NCBI GenBank assembly: GCA_019359725.1
Contig: JAHHGR010000011.1
Coordinates: 17,564 to 81,563, forward strand
Length of the DNA: 64,000 bases
Direction of reading: 5' to 3'
DNA from: Aphanocapsa lilacina HA4352-LM1
Lineage (GTDB): Bacteria; Cyanobacteriota; Cyanobacteriia; Gloeobacterales; Gloeobacteraceae
Notes under the pieces: generated by a model
Seen by the model: only the letters and a program-made list of their open reading frames with translations
Database searches by the model: none
Told to the model about the DNA's origin: nothing
Shown: positions 8,591 to 16,986 of the stretch, one piece after another
Layout of the letters: each line of letters opens with the position of its first letter
Position numbering within the stretch: the stretch's first letter is position 1
Program-made: the position numbers and the translations under genes

Positions 8591-9718
8591 ATGACTGAGA
8601 ACGCCTCCGTCGTCGCGATTGCCGAGCCCTCCCGGGTGCAAGTCAGCCAGATCGACAAGCAGCTCAAGACTATCTGGAGCTCGCAGGAGGGTGCCACCCG
8701 CGCTTCGACCTTCAACCTGCTCGTCTACGAAAGCGAACTGCAAGATCCCAACAGCATCGGCGAGGCGATCGGTGCCATCGCCGTGCAGCACCCCTGCCGG
8801 GCGATTGCGCTATTGGCGAGCACCGATGGCCCCAAGGACAACCTCGAAGCCTATGTCGCCGCCTACTGCCCGGTGAGCGAGGGCGGCGGGCGCGAGTCGA
8901 TCTGCTGCGAGTACATCACGCTGCGCGCGAGCGGCAAAGCCCTCGACGAACTGGACACTACCGCCGCGGCTTTGCTGCTGCCCGAGCTTGAGACGTTTTT
9001 GTGGTGGAAGGGACCGCTCAATATCCACCTGGAACTGTTCACGAACTTGCAGCACATTGTCGATCGCACCGTGGTCGATTCATCGCTGTTCGAAGAACCC
9101 GAAAAGGCGCTCGAAAGCTACACTTCCCTCGCCCTCGGTCAGGAAAAGAACCGTTCCTTCGGCGATCTCAACTGGTCACGGCTGACGCCCTGGCGCGAAG
9201 AAACCGCGGTTGCCTTCGACAGTGAGAGCCGGGCCGCCTGCCTGGGCGCACTCGACCGCGTGATCATCGAGTACGGCCAGAGCGAGGGCATTCCCCTCAA
9301 CCCCTGCCAGGCGTACCTGTTCTTGGGGTGGCTTGCCAGCCGCCTGGGCTGGCAGCCTCTGTCGCTGCACAACAAAGATCTCACCAAGCAGATCATCATG
9401 CGCGACAGCACCCAGCGGCCCATCCAGGTAACCGTGCGTGCCGTGGCCGGCGAGGCGCACCTGGCCGGTCAAATCACCTCGGTCGGATTGCGCTCCGAGG
9501 AGATGGGGGCCGCCTGCTCGACGGTGCTGTGCAGCAGCGATTCTTCCAGCTGCATCCGCATGCAGATGAACATGGGTGAAGCGACCCTGTCGCTGGTGAG
9601 CGACATCGACACCCTCACCACCGAGCAATTGCTCAGCGAGGCGCTCAGAACCCCCGACCGCGACCCCATCTACGAGGAATCGCTCGAAGTGATCCACGAT
9701 CTGATGCAGCTGAAGTAG
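8591..9718 (+). CDS. opcA: OpcA, glucose-6-phosphate dehydrogenase assembly/redox effector
   Basis: A 375-residue OpcA protein, known in cyanobacteria to bind and activate glucose-6-phosphate dehydrogenase and make it responsive to redox state. It lies 32 bp after zwf and 2 bp before pgl. The sequence shows the usual features: RASTFNLLVYESE near the N-terminus, the central LLLPELETFLWWKGPL and the DLNWSRLTPWRE block. Several Cys are present (for example in ESICCEYITL and near SSDSSSCIRMQM), which would suit thiol control, but which ones matter cannot be decided from sequence. Confidence 0.95.
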   Translation: MTENASVVAIAEPSRVQVSQIDKQLKTIWSSQEGATRASTFNLLVYESELQDPNSIGEAIGAIAVQHPCRAIALLASTDGPKDNLEAYVAAYCPVSEGGGRESICCEYITLRASGKALDELDTTAAALLLPELETFLWWKGPLNIHLELFTNLQHIVDRTVVDSSLFEEPEKALESYTSLALGQEKNRSFGDLNWSRLTPWREETAVAFDSESRAACLGALDRVIIEYGQSEGIPLNPCQAYLFLGWLASRLGWQPLSLHNKDLTKQIIMRDSTQRPIQVTVRAVAGEAHLAGQITSVGLRSEEMGAACSTVLCSSDSSSCIRMQMNMGEATLSLVSDIDTLTTEQLLSEALRTPDRDPIYEESLEVIHDLMQLK

Positions 9719-9720
9719 CG

Positions 9721-10440
9721 ATGCGCGGCGCCATCACCGTTTTTCCGGATCTGGAGAGCCTGTCGCTGGAGGCGGCACAGCTATTTGAGGCGGCGGCCCA
9801 CGCCGCCATCGCCCTGCACAGCCGCTTTTGTGTGTCCCTCGCGGGCGGCTCGACCCCCAAACGGCTCTACCAGTTGCTGGCTACCGAGCCGCACCGCTCC
9901 AAGCTGCCCTGGAATCAGATTCATCTATTCTGGGGCGACGAGCGCTGTGTGCCGACCGATGACCCGCAGAGCAACTACCGCATGGTCAAAGAGGCTCTGC
10001 TGGATCACGTGGCGATTCCGACAGCGAACGTGCACGCCATGCCCGCCTTTGGCGACGATCTCGAGGAAGCGGCGCGACTCTACACCGCACATCTGTCGGA
10101 ATTTTTTGGCGGCGATATCCGTCTGGATCTGGCGCTTCTGGGCATGGGTGCCGACGGCCATACCGCTTCGCTTTTTCCAGGCGATGCCGCTCTGACTGTG
10201 GACGACCGGCCCGTGGCGGTGGCCCGCCCCGCCTCCCAACCGACGGCGCGCTTGACGCTTACCTACCCGGTATTGAACCGTAGCCGTCAGGTGCTCTTTC
10301 TGGTGGCCGGTGCCGACAAAGCCGAGGTACTCACCCGGGTGCTCGCGGGCGACACTACCTACCCCAGCGCGCTCATCGATCTCGCCGACGGCGAACGCTT
10401 CTGGATGTTGGACCGGGAGGCGGCTGCAAAGCTGGGCTGA
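9721..10440 (+). CDS. pgl: 6-phosphogluconolactonase
   Basis: A 239-residue DevB/SOL-type lactonase that hydrolyses 6-phosphogluconolactone to 6-phosphogluconate, the step after Zwf. Family motifs: AGGSTPKRLYQLLA (41-54), IHLFWGDERCVP (67-78), SNYRMVKEALL, LALLGMGADGHTASLFPG and the DLADGERFWMLD region at the end. Only 2 bp separate it from opcA, so the three genes form one operon and the first two enzymatic steps are made together with their regulator. No clear intrinsic terminator follows; 214 bp downstream lies an ISL3 remnant. Confidence 0.96.
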   Translation: MRGAITVFPDLESLSLEAAQLFEAAAHAAIALHSRFCVSLAGGSTPKRLYQLLATEPHRSKLPWNQIHLFWGDERCVPTDDPQSNYRMVKEALLDHVAIPTANVHAMPAFGDDLEEAARLYTAHLSEFFGGDIRLDLALLGMGADGHTASLFPGDAALTVDDRPVAVARPASQPTARLTLTYPVLNRSRQVLFLVAGADKAEVLTRVLAGDTTYPSALIDLADGERFWMLDREAAAKLG

Positions 10441-10654
10441 GCGCATGCAAAATGTTCCGGATTGGTGCTGCCGCTACGGGGCCAGATTATCGGTTGTCGG
10501 CGCATCGACTTGATGTGCAATTCTGAAGGACGATATTTGCGTTTCCTCGGATAATGTGATTCAGTTAACCTCAGTTCGGGTTAAGCCCCGAGCAGAAGTG
10601 TTGAATGTGGTGCTACCCTGCCGTCCTTGATCCCCGCCGTAAGCACCTGAATAG

Positions 10655-11264
10655 TTACGCTTTGCGAACCTCAATCGCTTGCTGGGAAAGCTCTTCAATG
10701 ATCTCTTTCTGTTTGTGGCTCTCGATGACTTCCAGCAGTTCGCCGGTCTCGATATTGCTGATGACCGTTTTGAAATCGTGGCCGCGCCGCAGACTAAATT
10801 CATCGATGCTGATCCGTTTGACCTGGCCCCAGTCTTTTTTTTAACTGCGCAGCCACATGCTCGAACATTCCTCGTACTTCGTCAGGACTGATGCCTTCTT
10901 CGCGGGCGACCTGTTCGAGGCTTGAGTGTTGTACTCGCTCATAGATATCTTCTTCAAAACGTCGGGTGTGTCGCCGCCGCCAATCGACGAATTCTAGTTG
11001 TTCAGTGCAGTAACGTTCACAGGTTCTGCAGTGGAATTGTCGTCGAGGAATCTGCAAGAGCACGGGCTTTTCGCGTATCCTCAAGTCTCGGATTCGCAGT
11101 GGACGAGACTGGTGTTCGCGGTCGATAAATTGCCCGCAACTAGAACAGAGTATTCCTGGAGCAAGCGGTCTGAGGTAGAAAACGATGCCCTGCTCATCGA
11201 TGAACTGCCGTTCGACATAAACGTTGGGTAGCTCTAGAAGCTGAGTCAGTTCAATACTCAGCAT
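10655..11264 (-). pseudogene. ISL3-family transposase, truncated, two reading frames joined at an A8 run
   Basis: The first 154 residues show the ISL3 N-terminus: zinc-binding CSSCGQF and CRTCERYC, then an HTH region (VAREEGISPDEVRGMFEHV). At 10835-10842 the coding strand has eight A's; past it the -1/+2 frame continues as GQVKRISIDEFSLRRGHDF, the first DDE Asp region, and ends at VRKA and a stop at 10655. Total coding is about 215 residues against roughly 400 for intact ISL3 transposases, so the rest of the catalytic domain is missing. Slippage at A8 could join the frames, but the truncation makes it inactive. Confidence 0.85.
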
Positions 11265-11628
11265 ACACCACGGACTCAGGAGAGCCTTTGCTCACTCAGG
11301 AGTTAAACCTTCCGGGTGTCCACGTTCCGATCCAGTTTTCCAAGGAAAAGAAACGATATATTTTTGGCTTTGACCACGTCGAATCTCTGGCGAGCGGCAA
11401 CTAAGATGCCCCTCGATCAAAGAAGCCCAGGCACTCAAAGATTTCTGGGGGGTCTATTGGGGCAGGTTGTGGGAACTGGCGGGACGGGTGGGCTCGATTC
11501 GGGTGCGCATTCAGCAATCAGGGGAGCGAGCCGTTGATGCAACCGCCGGCTTATGCGCGGGAGGAGTCGAGCGATGAGGTGCAGACCCGCAAAGGAATGG
11601 AGTCGGGGGGCTTTGAGCCTGTCCTACT
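11265..11628. other. 364-bp region without a recognisable gene
   Basis: Lies between the ISL3 remnant and the PEP-CTERM gene. ACTCAGGAG occurs twice about 20 bp apart near 11272-11300. A plus-strand frame from about 11385 to 11575 reads in part as EAQALKDFWGVYWGRLWEL and could be the tail of a lost gene, but it has no start, no ribosome binding site and no family I know. I see nothing else. Confidence 0.5.
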
Positions 11629-13050
11629 CTAGCTTCTTGCCACAGGCCCCGCCCGACGGCGGGGCCTGCGCCGCCAGGCCGCCGCACCCAAAAGCGCCAG
11701 CATCCCGCCTGCTGCCCCGACGGTGGGTTCGGGAATTTCGGTGGTCTCAAAAGGAGCGTTGACGATGATGTCGCCGTCGCGGCGGTCGGTGGGCACGAAG
11801 ATGTTGCCGTCAGACTCAAAGGTGCCCAGGATCTGTCCGTCCAGGTTCGCCACATAGTTGGTGAGTTGTCCGCTGCCGTTGAGCGCGTCAAAGTAGACCC
11901 GGCTGCCTTCGACCAGCACGTTCCCGCCGAAGGCCGTCAGGTTACCCGAACCGTTGGGGTCCGCCGTGCCCAGATTGGCGATCGTGACGAGCCTGCCGCC
12001 CACGTAGGCGTACACGCCGTTCTGGCCAAGGTCGGTGCGCCCCAAAAAGGCGAGCGACGTGCCGTCGAGGGAGACGTTGCGCGAAGCTGAGAAACTCGTG
12101 AACACCCCCCCGTCCGGCGCGCGGGTCTCGCCCAGGACGACGATTTCCATTGGGTCGCCGCCGAAATTGGCGTAGAGGCCCTGGGGAACGAAGCCGCCGA
12201 AGTCGCGGGTGCCGGCGATGGCGACGACGTTGCCGTCCTGGACGTCGAGACCCCGCAGGTCGGTGGTGTCGGCGGCGAAGACCGTGCTCGGCGGCAAACC
12301 GGCGGTACTGAGCAGCGTCGAAAGACCGCTTAGATCCAGATTGCTGCTGAAGATGCCTTCGCGGGCGGTGCCGCCGGCGGTCTCAAAAAAGCTCGCCCGA
12401 AAGAAAAACTGGCCACCGTCGATCTTGATGCCTTCGATGTCGAACAGCTCCGCCCCGCCGGGCAGCGCGAAGCGCTCCGCGTCGAGGCGCGCCAGGGACG
12501 TGCCGCTCGCCAGAAAGTAACCGAGATCCCCCGCCGCGTCGGTGCCGGTGAACAGTAGATTCTGGCCTTCGATGCCCAGCACGTCGAAGCCGCCGTTGAC
12601 GAAGCGGCCGCTGCCGCCCGGGACCGCCGTGGTCGTATCGACGATCCGCCTGAGGCCCGTTCCGTCGATACCTACGGTATAGATGCCGCTACTGGTATTG
12701 GCGAGGCTGCTGCCGATAAAGCCGACCTGGCCGCCGCCCAACTTTGCCAGTAGTGCCGAGCTGAAGTTGCCGCTGCCGCCCGGAACCGCTGCCTCCAGCG
12801 GCTCAAAAAACGCTTCAAAGTCAAAATCGGCCACGACCGTATTACTCACCGGGTCTTCCAGACCAGCGGCGGACGACGGTTCGGGGGCATCAGGACGGCG
12901 CAGGAGGCTGTCGAGTTGCCACAGCTCGAAGGTGCCGCCGACCGGCCAGGGCGAGGTGGTGCCCGCAATTTCGAACGCCTGCGCCCGAGCGCTCAGCAAC
13001 AGACCCAACGCTGCTACAACGGATGCAACCCCGCCGACTTTTCGAACCAT
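11629..13050 (-). CDS. secreted protein with PEP-CTERM sorting signal
   Basis: A 473-residue exported protein. GAGGAG lies 8 bases before the ATG. An N-terminal signal peptide (hydrophobic 5-24, cleavage after ARAQA) leads into a long beta-rich, Gly/Asp/Asn-rich body with repeated short blocks such as PGGSGNF, PGGSGRF and DPNGSGNL, suggesting a beta-propeller-like or repeated fold. The last 35 residues are a PEP-CTERM tripartite signal: IPEP (439-442), a hydrophobic helix, and an Arg-rich end. Exosortase would cleave it and attach the protein to the surface; no exosortase gene is in the window. Molecular function unknown. Confidence 0.85.
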   Translation of the reverse strand: MVRKVGGVASVVAALGLLLSARAQAFEIAGTTSPWPVGGTFELWQLDSLLRRPDAPEPSSAAGLEDPVSNTVVADFDFEAFFEPLEAAVPGGSGNFSSALLAKLGGGQVGFIGSSLANTSSGIYTVGIDGTGLRRIVDTTTAVPGGSGRFVNGGFDVLGIEGQNLLFTGTDAAGDLGYFLASGTSLARLDAERFALPGGAELFDIEGIKIDGGQFFFRASFFETAGGTAREGIFSSNLDLSGLSTLLSTAGLPPSTVFAADTTDLRGLDVQDGNVVAIAGTRDFGGFVPQGLYANFGGDPMEIVVLGETRAPDGGVFTSFSASRNVSLDGTSLAFLGRTDLGQNGVYAYVGGRLVTIANLGTADPNGSGNLTAFGGNVLVEGSRVYFDALNGSGQLTNYVANLDGQILGTFESDGNIFVPTDRRDGDIIVNAPFETTEIPEPTVGAAGGMLALLGAAAWRRRPRRRAGPVARS

Positions 13051-13290
13051 GGCCCACTCCTCACAACAAACAACGAGACAAACAAGAGCAGTCTATTGCG
13101 GGCTCACTAGGGAGCGAAGTCCTGCGCTATACCTTTCGTGGTCAAATATGACCTGCATCTTTCGCACTAAAGTGACAAACAGGCGAACTGCCTGTCAAAG
13201 GCCGGTTTCATCCATAATTTTTCTGGGTTTCACAAGTCTTCCGCCTGGACATTGATGGGCGGATTGCCGATCTGTTGAGAGGTAAGCGCA

Positions 13291-13977
13291 TTGCAAAGTG
13301 AATGGATACCGATGCTTCAGGCGCTGGCGGAGCACCGGGAGCGCGAAAACAATTCCCGCCTGCCGCTTTCTGGGCGGTTGCCGGACGAGGTGCAGGCGCT
13401 GCCTTTTTGGCGCGAGACGCTGGCGGGCAAGCTCACGGCGCGCTTGGGAGCCCCCTTCTGGCAGGTCCACCGCCCCCAAAAAAACGAGCGCTGCCTGTAT
13501 ATCGGTTGTGGCCCCAGTTTTCTGACCGATCCGTGGGTGGAGTGGGGAGCGTTGTTTTGGGGCACCGATCTTGACGGGGCGATGGTGCGGGCCGTGCGCG
13601 CCCGCGCCCCCCAGCTCAACTCGAAGCTCTTCAAAGATCTGCAGGAAGCGCCGCCCCACGACCTCGACCGCTACCCCGAGGGCCAGTTCGACCTGGTGAT
13701 CGCGGCGGGGTTCAGCCCGTTTATGCCCCTGGCCTACAGCGAAGCGGTAATCGCGGCGGTGCGGCGGGTGCTCAAAGTCGGGGGCGGCTTGCTCTGGGAA
13801 GTGGCCGACCCCGATTCAGCCTGGTTCGAAGACTGGAGCATCGGCCAGATGTATTTGAGCCTGGAGGTGGTGGCGGTGCCGCTTGCCGATTGGAAGCGCG
13901 CACTCGCCACCGTCGGACCGATCCAGGCTGAAAATAGTGGCGAACTCCTGCACACGTTCTTAGTCGAACGCGCCTAG
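13291..13977 (+). CDS. class I SAM-dependent methyltransferase
   Basis: A 228-residue soluble protein with a Rossmann-fold methyltransferase core: motif I CLYIGCGPS (68-76), acidic motif II GTDLDGAMV, the FDLVIAAGFSPFMP motif IV region and the VRRVLKVGGGLLWEVADP strand. The start is a TTG at 13291 with weak upstream pairing, so the true N-terminus is uncertain. It is followed after 2 bp by the SAM hydrolase gene and then the DUF1824 gene, suggesting one transcript. The substrate is not predictable from sequence; the fold is close to the ubiquinone/menaquinone-type (UbiE-like) group. Confidence 0.82.
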   Translation: MQSEWIPMLQALAEHRERENNSRLPLSGRLPDEVQALPFWRETLAGKLTARLGAPFWQVHRPQKNERCLYIGCGPSFLTDPWVEWGALFWGTDLDGAMVRAVRARAPQLNSKLFKDLQEAPPHDLDRYPEGQFDLVIAAGFSPFMPLAYSEAVIAAVRRVLKVGGGLLWEVADPDSAWFEDWSIGQMYLSLEVVAVPLADWKRALATVGPIQAENSGELLHTFLVERA

Positions 13978-13979
13978 GG

Positions 13980-14777
13980 ATGGGACTGATCACGCTGCTG
14001 AGCGACTTTGGCCTGGTAGACGGCTACGTTGCCCAGATGAAGGGGGCAATCGCCGCCATTGCCCCCCAGGTGCAGGTGATCGACCTCACCCATCTGGTGC
14101 CGCCCCAGGACGTCGCCGCCGGGCGCTTCTGTCTGACGAGTACCTGTCCGTACTTTCCGGCGGGCACGGTCCACGTCGCAGTGGTCGATCCGGGGGTGGG
14201 CGGTGCTCGGCGAACCGTCGCCGTCCGCTGCGAGGAGGCCTTTTTCGTCGGTCCCGACAACGGTCTGCTGAGTGGAATCCTGGCTGTTACCCCAGTGGTG
14301 GCTGCCGTCGAACTTACCGAACCTCGCTACTGGCGTACCCCATCTCCGAGCGCTACCTTTCACGGGCGCGACATCTTCGCCCCTGTGGGCGCCCACCTGG
14401 CCCTCGGCGTACCTTTCGAGCAACTGGGCCGCCCCATCGAGCCGGCAAGTCTGGTGGTGCTAGATCTGCCCGATTGCCGGGCAACGGCGGAAGGCTACGC
14501 AGGGGCGATCCAGGCTGTCGATCGCTTCGGGAACTTGATTACCAATTTTCCGGGCGGGGTTGTTGCGGGCCGACCATGGAGTGTCGTTTTGGGGAAGTGG
14601 ACCATTCCCGGTGGTCACACTTACAGCGATGTTCCTCGGGGAGAGACGCTGGCACTGGTGGGCAGCCACGGCTTCGTCGAGGTGGCCGTCGCCGGTGGCA
14701 GCGCCGGGCAGGTGCTTGATCAAACGGTCGGTGCCCCGGTCATACTGATTTGGCAACCAAGTGTGGACAGACATTAA
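13980..14777 (+). CDS. SAM hydrolase / SAM hydroxide adenosyltransferase (DUF62 family)
   Basis: A 265-residue member of the family that contains fluorinase and chlorinase. Non-halogenating members cleave S-adenosylmethionine with water to adenosine and methionine. The start LITLLSDFGLVDGYVAQMKG is diagnostic and the water-activating triad of the archaeal enzyme (Asp, Arg, His) is recognisable as D70 in VVDPGVGG, R77, and H128 in FHGRD. Nothing indicates the extended loop of fluorinases. It follows the methyltransferase by 2 bp, so SAM use and SAM breakdown are coexpressed. Confidence 0.9.
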   Translation: MGLITLLSDFGLVDGYVAQMKGAIAAIAPQVQVIDLTHLVPPQDVAAGRFCLTSTCPYFPAGTVHVAVVDPGVGGARRTVAVRCEEAFFVGPDNGLLSGILAVTPVVAAVELTEPRYWRTPSPSATFHGRDIFAPVGAHLALGVPFEQLGRPIEPASLVVLDLPDCRATAEGYAGAIQAVDRFGNLITNFPGGVVAGRPWSVVLGKWTIPGGHTYSDVPRGETLALVGSHGFVEVAVAGGSAGQVLDQTVGAPVILIWQPSVDRH

Positions 14778-14781
14778 AGCG

Positions 14782-15177
14782 ATGGAATCGCCCGAACTGA
14801 ACGACAAGCAAGCCCAGCGCATTCTGGAAAACAGCGCCTTTGCCGATCGCGCTCTGGTGCGCCGGGCGCTTGTCCGGCTGGCCGGACCTGCCGAGTACAA
14901 GATGATCGGCGTCTGCGCCGATGCGGTGGAATCGGCGGTGTCTGCCCTGCGGGGGTATCTTGCCGCCTTCGGTTACCCCGAGCCGCCCCTGGCGTTCGAC
15001 CCCATCGACGAGCGGGGAGTGTACCTCAAGTTCAACCCCAAGACCGGCAGTTGCTACGCTTCGCCCTACACCGGCAGCGAGCGGGGGGTGATCGTCTCCT
15101 GTTTTTCGCCGGGGAGCGAGGAATACAACGAGACTTACGCCCATTTGCCCCTGGAATTGTTTACAAGAACAGATTGA
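14782..15177 (+). CDS. DUF1824 family protein
   Basis: A 131-residue cyanobacterial protein of unknown function (DUF1824). Recognised from YKMIGVCADAVESAVSALRG, YLAAFGYPEPP, GVYLKFNPKTGSCYASPYTG and the C-terminal YAHLPLELF. The ATG at 14782 is chosen, 4 bp after the stop of the SAM hydrolase; a GTG at 14761 in frame would overlap that gene. No membrane segment. It is the third gene of the methyltransferase-SAM hydrolase cluster, but the link may be only positional. Confidence 0.85.
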   Translation: MESPELNDKQAQRILENSAFADRALVRRALVRLAGPAEYKMIGVCADAVESAVSALRGYLAAFGYPEPPLAFDPIDERGVYLKFNPKTGSCYASPYTGSERGVIVSCFSPGSEEYNETYAHLPLELFTRTD

Positions 15178-15224
15178 ACAGGTCGCTCTACGGCGGTTCC
15201 GGTTTGCCGAGCCCTTGTTTGTGC

Positions 15225-16619
15225 CTACAACAGCGTCCGCGCCAGCGCCAGCGCCTCCTCGCGGCCGGTCACTTCACCGGTGGCCTGGGCCTCCTGGATG
15301 GCGGCGAGCAACTGGCCCACCTGCGGCCCCGGCTTGAGGTCCAATTCGGCCATCAGCCCGTTGCCGTCGATGAGCGTGCGCGGGTGGGCGAGCGGGTCAC
15401 CGGGGGTGTAGTAGTGCCCCAGCAACCGCCCGGTCAGTTCCACTGCCCGCGCCAGGTCGTCTTTGCCCACCTGGGGGCCGAGGGTCGAACGCCGGTCGGC
15501 CAGGGCTAGCATCAGCAGGGCAGGGAGCATCTGGCCCAGATCGCGGCAGAGGCGATAGACCGCCCGGTTGCTGGGCGGCCAGTGGGCGGCCAGCTGGCCG
15601 GGGCGCAGGTGGTGCTGCACCAGGGTCGCCACCCAGCGTTCCTCGTCGCGGCTGAATTTGAGGCGCTGGAGAATCTGCCGGGTCATGTTCGCCCCCAGGC
15701 TCTCGTGGCCGATGAAGCTCATCCGGCCGCTCGCCGGATCGAGTTTGCTGGTGGGGGGCTTGGCGATGTCGTGCAGCAGCGCCCCGAGCTTCACCAGGGT
15801 CCGGACGCTGTGGCCCCCCGTGACCTGCCGGTCCAGGTCGGCTCTCACCTGCTCGGCAAAATCGGCAATCGCACCGTCCACCTGGCGGATCACCTCGAAG
15901 GTGTGCTCGATGAGCGGCAGGTGGTGGTAACCGCTCGGTCCAATCGCCTCCATGGGAGCAATTTCTGGCAGCCAGTCGGCGAGTAACCCGTCGCGGTAGG
16001 CGGCCAGCAGCGCGTCCGCGCCGGTAGGGGCGCAGATCAGGGCGCACAGTTCCTCGCGCACCCGCTCGGCGGAGACCGCCGCGAGCCGGTGGGCGTGCAG
16101 GCCGATCCAGGCGCGGGTGCCGGGCTCGATTGCAAAATCCAGCTGGGCCGCGAGGCGATAGCCCCGCAACAACCGCAGCGGGTCGTCGACGAGATTGGCT
16201 TCACCGATGGCGCGCAGCGTGCGGCGGGTGAGATCGCCCCGGCCGTCAAAAGGGTCGAATAGTTTCCCGGCGCGCACGTCCCAGGCGATGGCGTTGACGG
16301 TGTAGTCGCGGCGGGCCAGGTCGCTCACGAGGTCGGCCCCCTGCCGGCGGGCGAAATCGAGGGTGATCCCCGAATCCAACACCAGCCGCACGATCTCGTG
16401 CTCGGCGTCGAGCACGGCAAAACCGGCCCCCAAACGCCGGGCCAGAACGCGGGCGCGCTCGGCGACCGGGCCGGGGCAGACGAAATCCAAATCGAGCGGC
16501 ACGCGGGTGCGGTTCAACAGTGCGTCGCGCACACTGCCGCCCACGAGCGCCAGCGGACCCGGCCAGTCGGCCGGGTCGAAGGGAATGGCATCGAGCAGGG
16601 AAGTCAACTGCAGCATCAT
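15225..16619 (-). CDS. cca: CCA tRNA nucleotidyltransferase with HD domain
   Basis: A 464-residue class II nucleotidyltransferase that builds or repairs the 3' CCA of tRNAs; needed here since tRNA-Val at 2895 lacks encoded CCA. The head has LVGGSVRDALL (25-35) and the metal-binding LDLDF (D43, D45); the neck has DLARRDYTVNAIAWD and LRAIGEANLVDDPLRLLRGYR. An HD phosphohydrolase domain follows (LGALLHDIAKP, IGHESLGA, VQHHLRP). Such HD-containing cyanobacterial copies may be CCA- or A-adding; the sequence alone does not decide. Start at 16619 or 16616 (two adjacent ATGs). Confidence 0.93.
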   Translation of the reverse strand: MMLQLTSLLDAIPFDPADWPGPLALVGGSVRDALLNRTRVPLDLDFVCPGPVAERARVLARRLGAGFAVLDAEHEIVRLVLDSGITLDFARRQGADLVSDLARRDYTVNAIAWDVRAGKLFDPFDGRGDLTRRTLRAIGEANLVDDPLRLLRGYRLAAQLDFAIEPGTRAWIGLHAHRLAAVSAERVREELCALICAPTGADALLAAYRDGLLADWLPEIAPMEAIGPSGYHHLPLIEHTFEVIRQVDGAIADFAEQVRADLDRQVTGGHSVRTLVKLGALLHDIAKPPTSKLDPASGRMSFIGHESLGANMTRQILQRLKFSRDEERWVATLVQHHLRPGQLAAHWPPSNRAVYRLCRDLGQMLPALLMLALADRRSTLGPQVGKDDLARAVELTGRLLGHYYTPGDPLAHPRTLIDGNGLMAELDLKPGPQVGQLLAAIQEAQATGEVTGREEALALARTLL

Positions 16620-16986
16620 CTTTTGGAAGTTTCTCTGAACACTGCCCATTCGAAGCACTTTGCGCTACTCTGGATCAGGCCGGGACATCGGGGTTACCTG
16701 AGACCGTCTTGGGCCGGGCCACTCAGGCCCACGGCGCTCACAGTAACTCGGACACCCTCGGATCCAAGCTTTACCCACACCTATGCCATTTTTGCCCATC
16801 GCCGAACGGTTGCGGTCGCGTTCCTCTGTCGTGCCTACGAGGGGCCACGGAGGGGACAGCCGATCCCAGCCCTTCTCAGGGGATGGTCTGCATCGAGATC
16901 GAGCTGGAAATGCAGGCGGGGCCTTGCGCCTGCGCCTGTTTTTGCCCATGGTTTGTGTTCCTGGTTCATCGCATTAGGAGTTGCGT
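16620..16986. other. 367-bp intergenic region, long leader of the RRM gene
   Basis: Divergent control region between cca and the RNA-binding protein gene. It carries a terminator-like hairpin at 16912-16943 and a smaller GGGCC/GGCCC hairpin near 16713-16728. No coding frame looks real. Long untranslated leaders are known for cyanobacterial cold-regulated rbp genes, and this one has the same shape. Confidence 0.5.
16912..16943 (+). promoter_or_regulatory. attenuator-like hairpin in the leader of the RRM gene
   Basis: GCAGGCG (16912-16918) pairs with CGCCTGC (16927-16933) around an 8-nt loop, followed by GCCTGTTTTTG. This terminator shape is 43 bases upstream of the start codon of the downstream gene and within its expected transcript, so it may stop transcription early under some conditions. 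The 7-bp stem is short. Confidence 0.4.

Noticed and set aside
11272..11300. ACTCAGGAG direct repeats as a target duplication of the ISL3 remnant
   Set aside because: Both copies lie on the same side of the remnant, so they cannot be its flanking duplication.
13980..14777. Fluorinase or chlorinase instead of SAM hydrolase
   Set aside because: The Asp-Arg-His triad of the hydrolysing subfamily is present, and no extended halide-site loop is seen.
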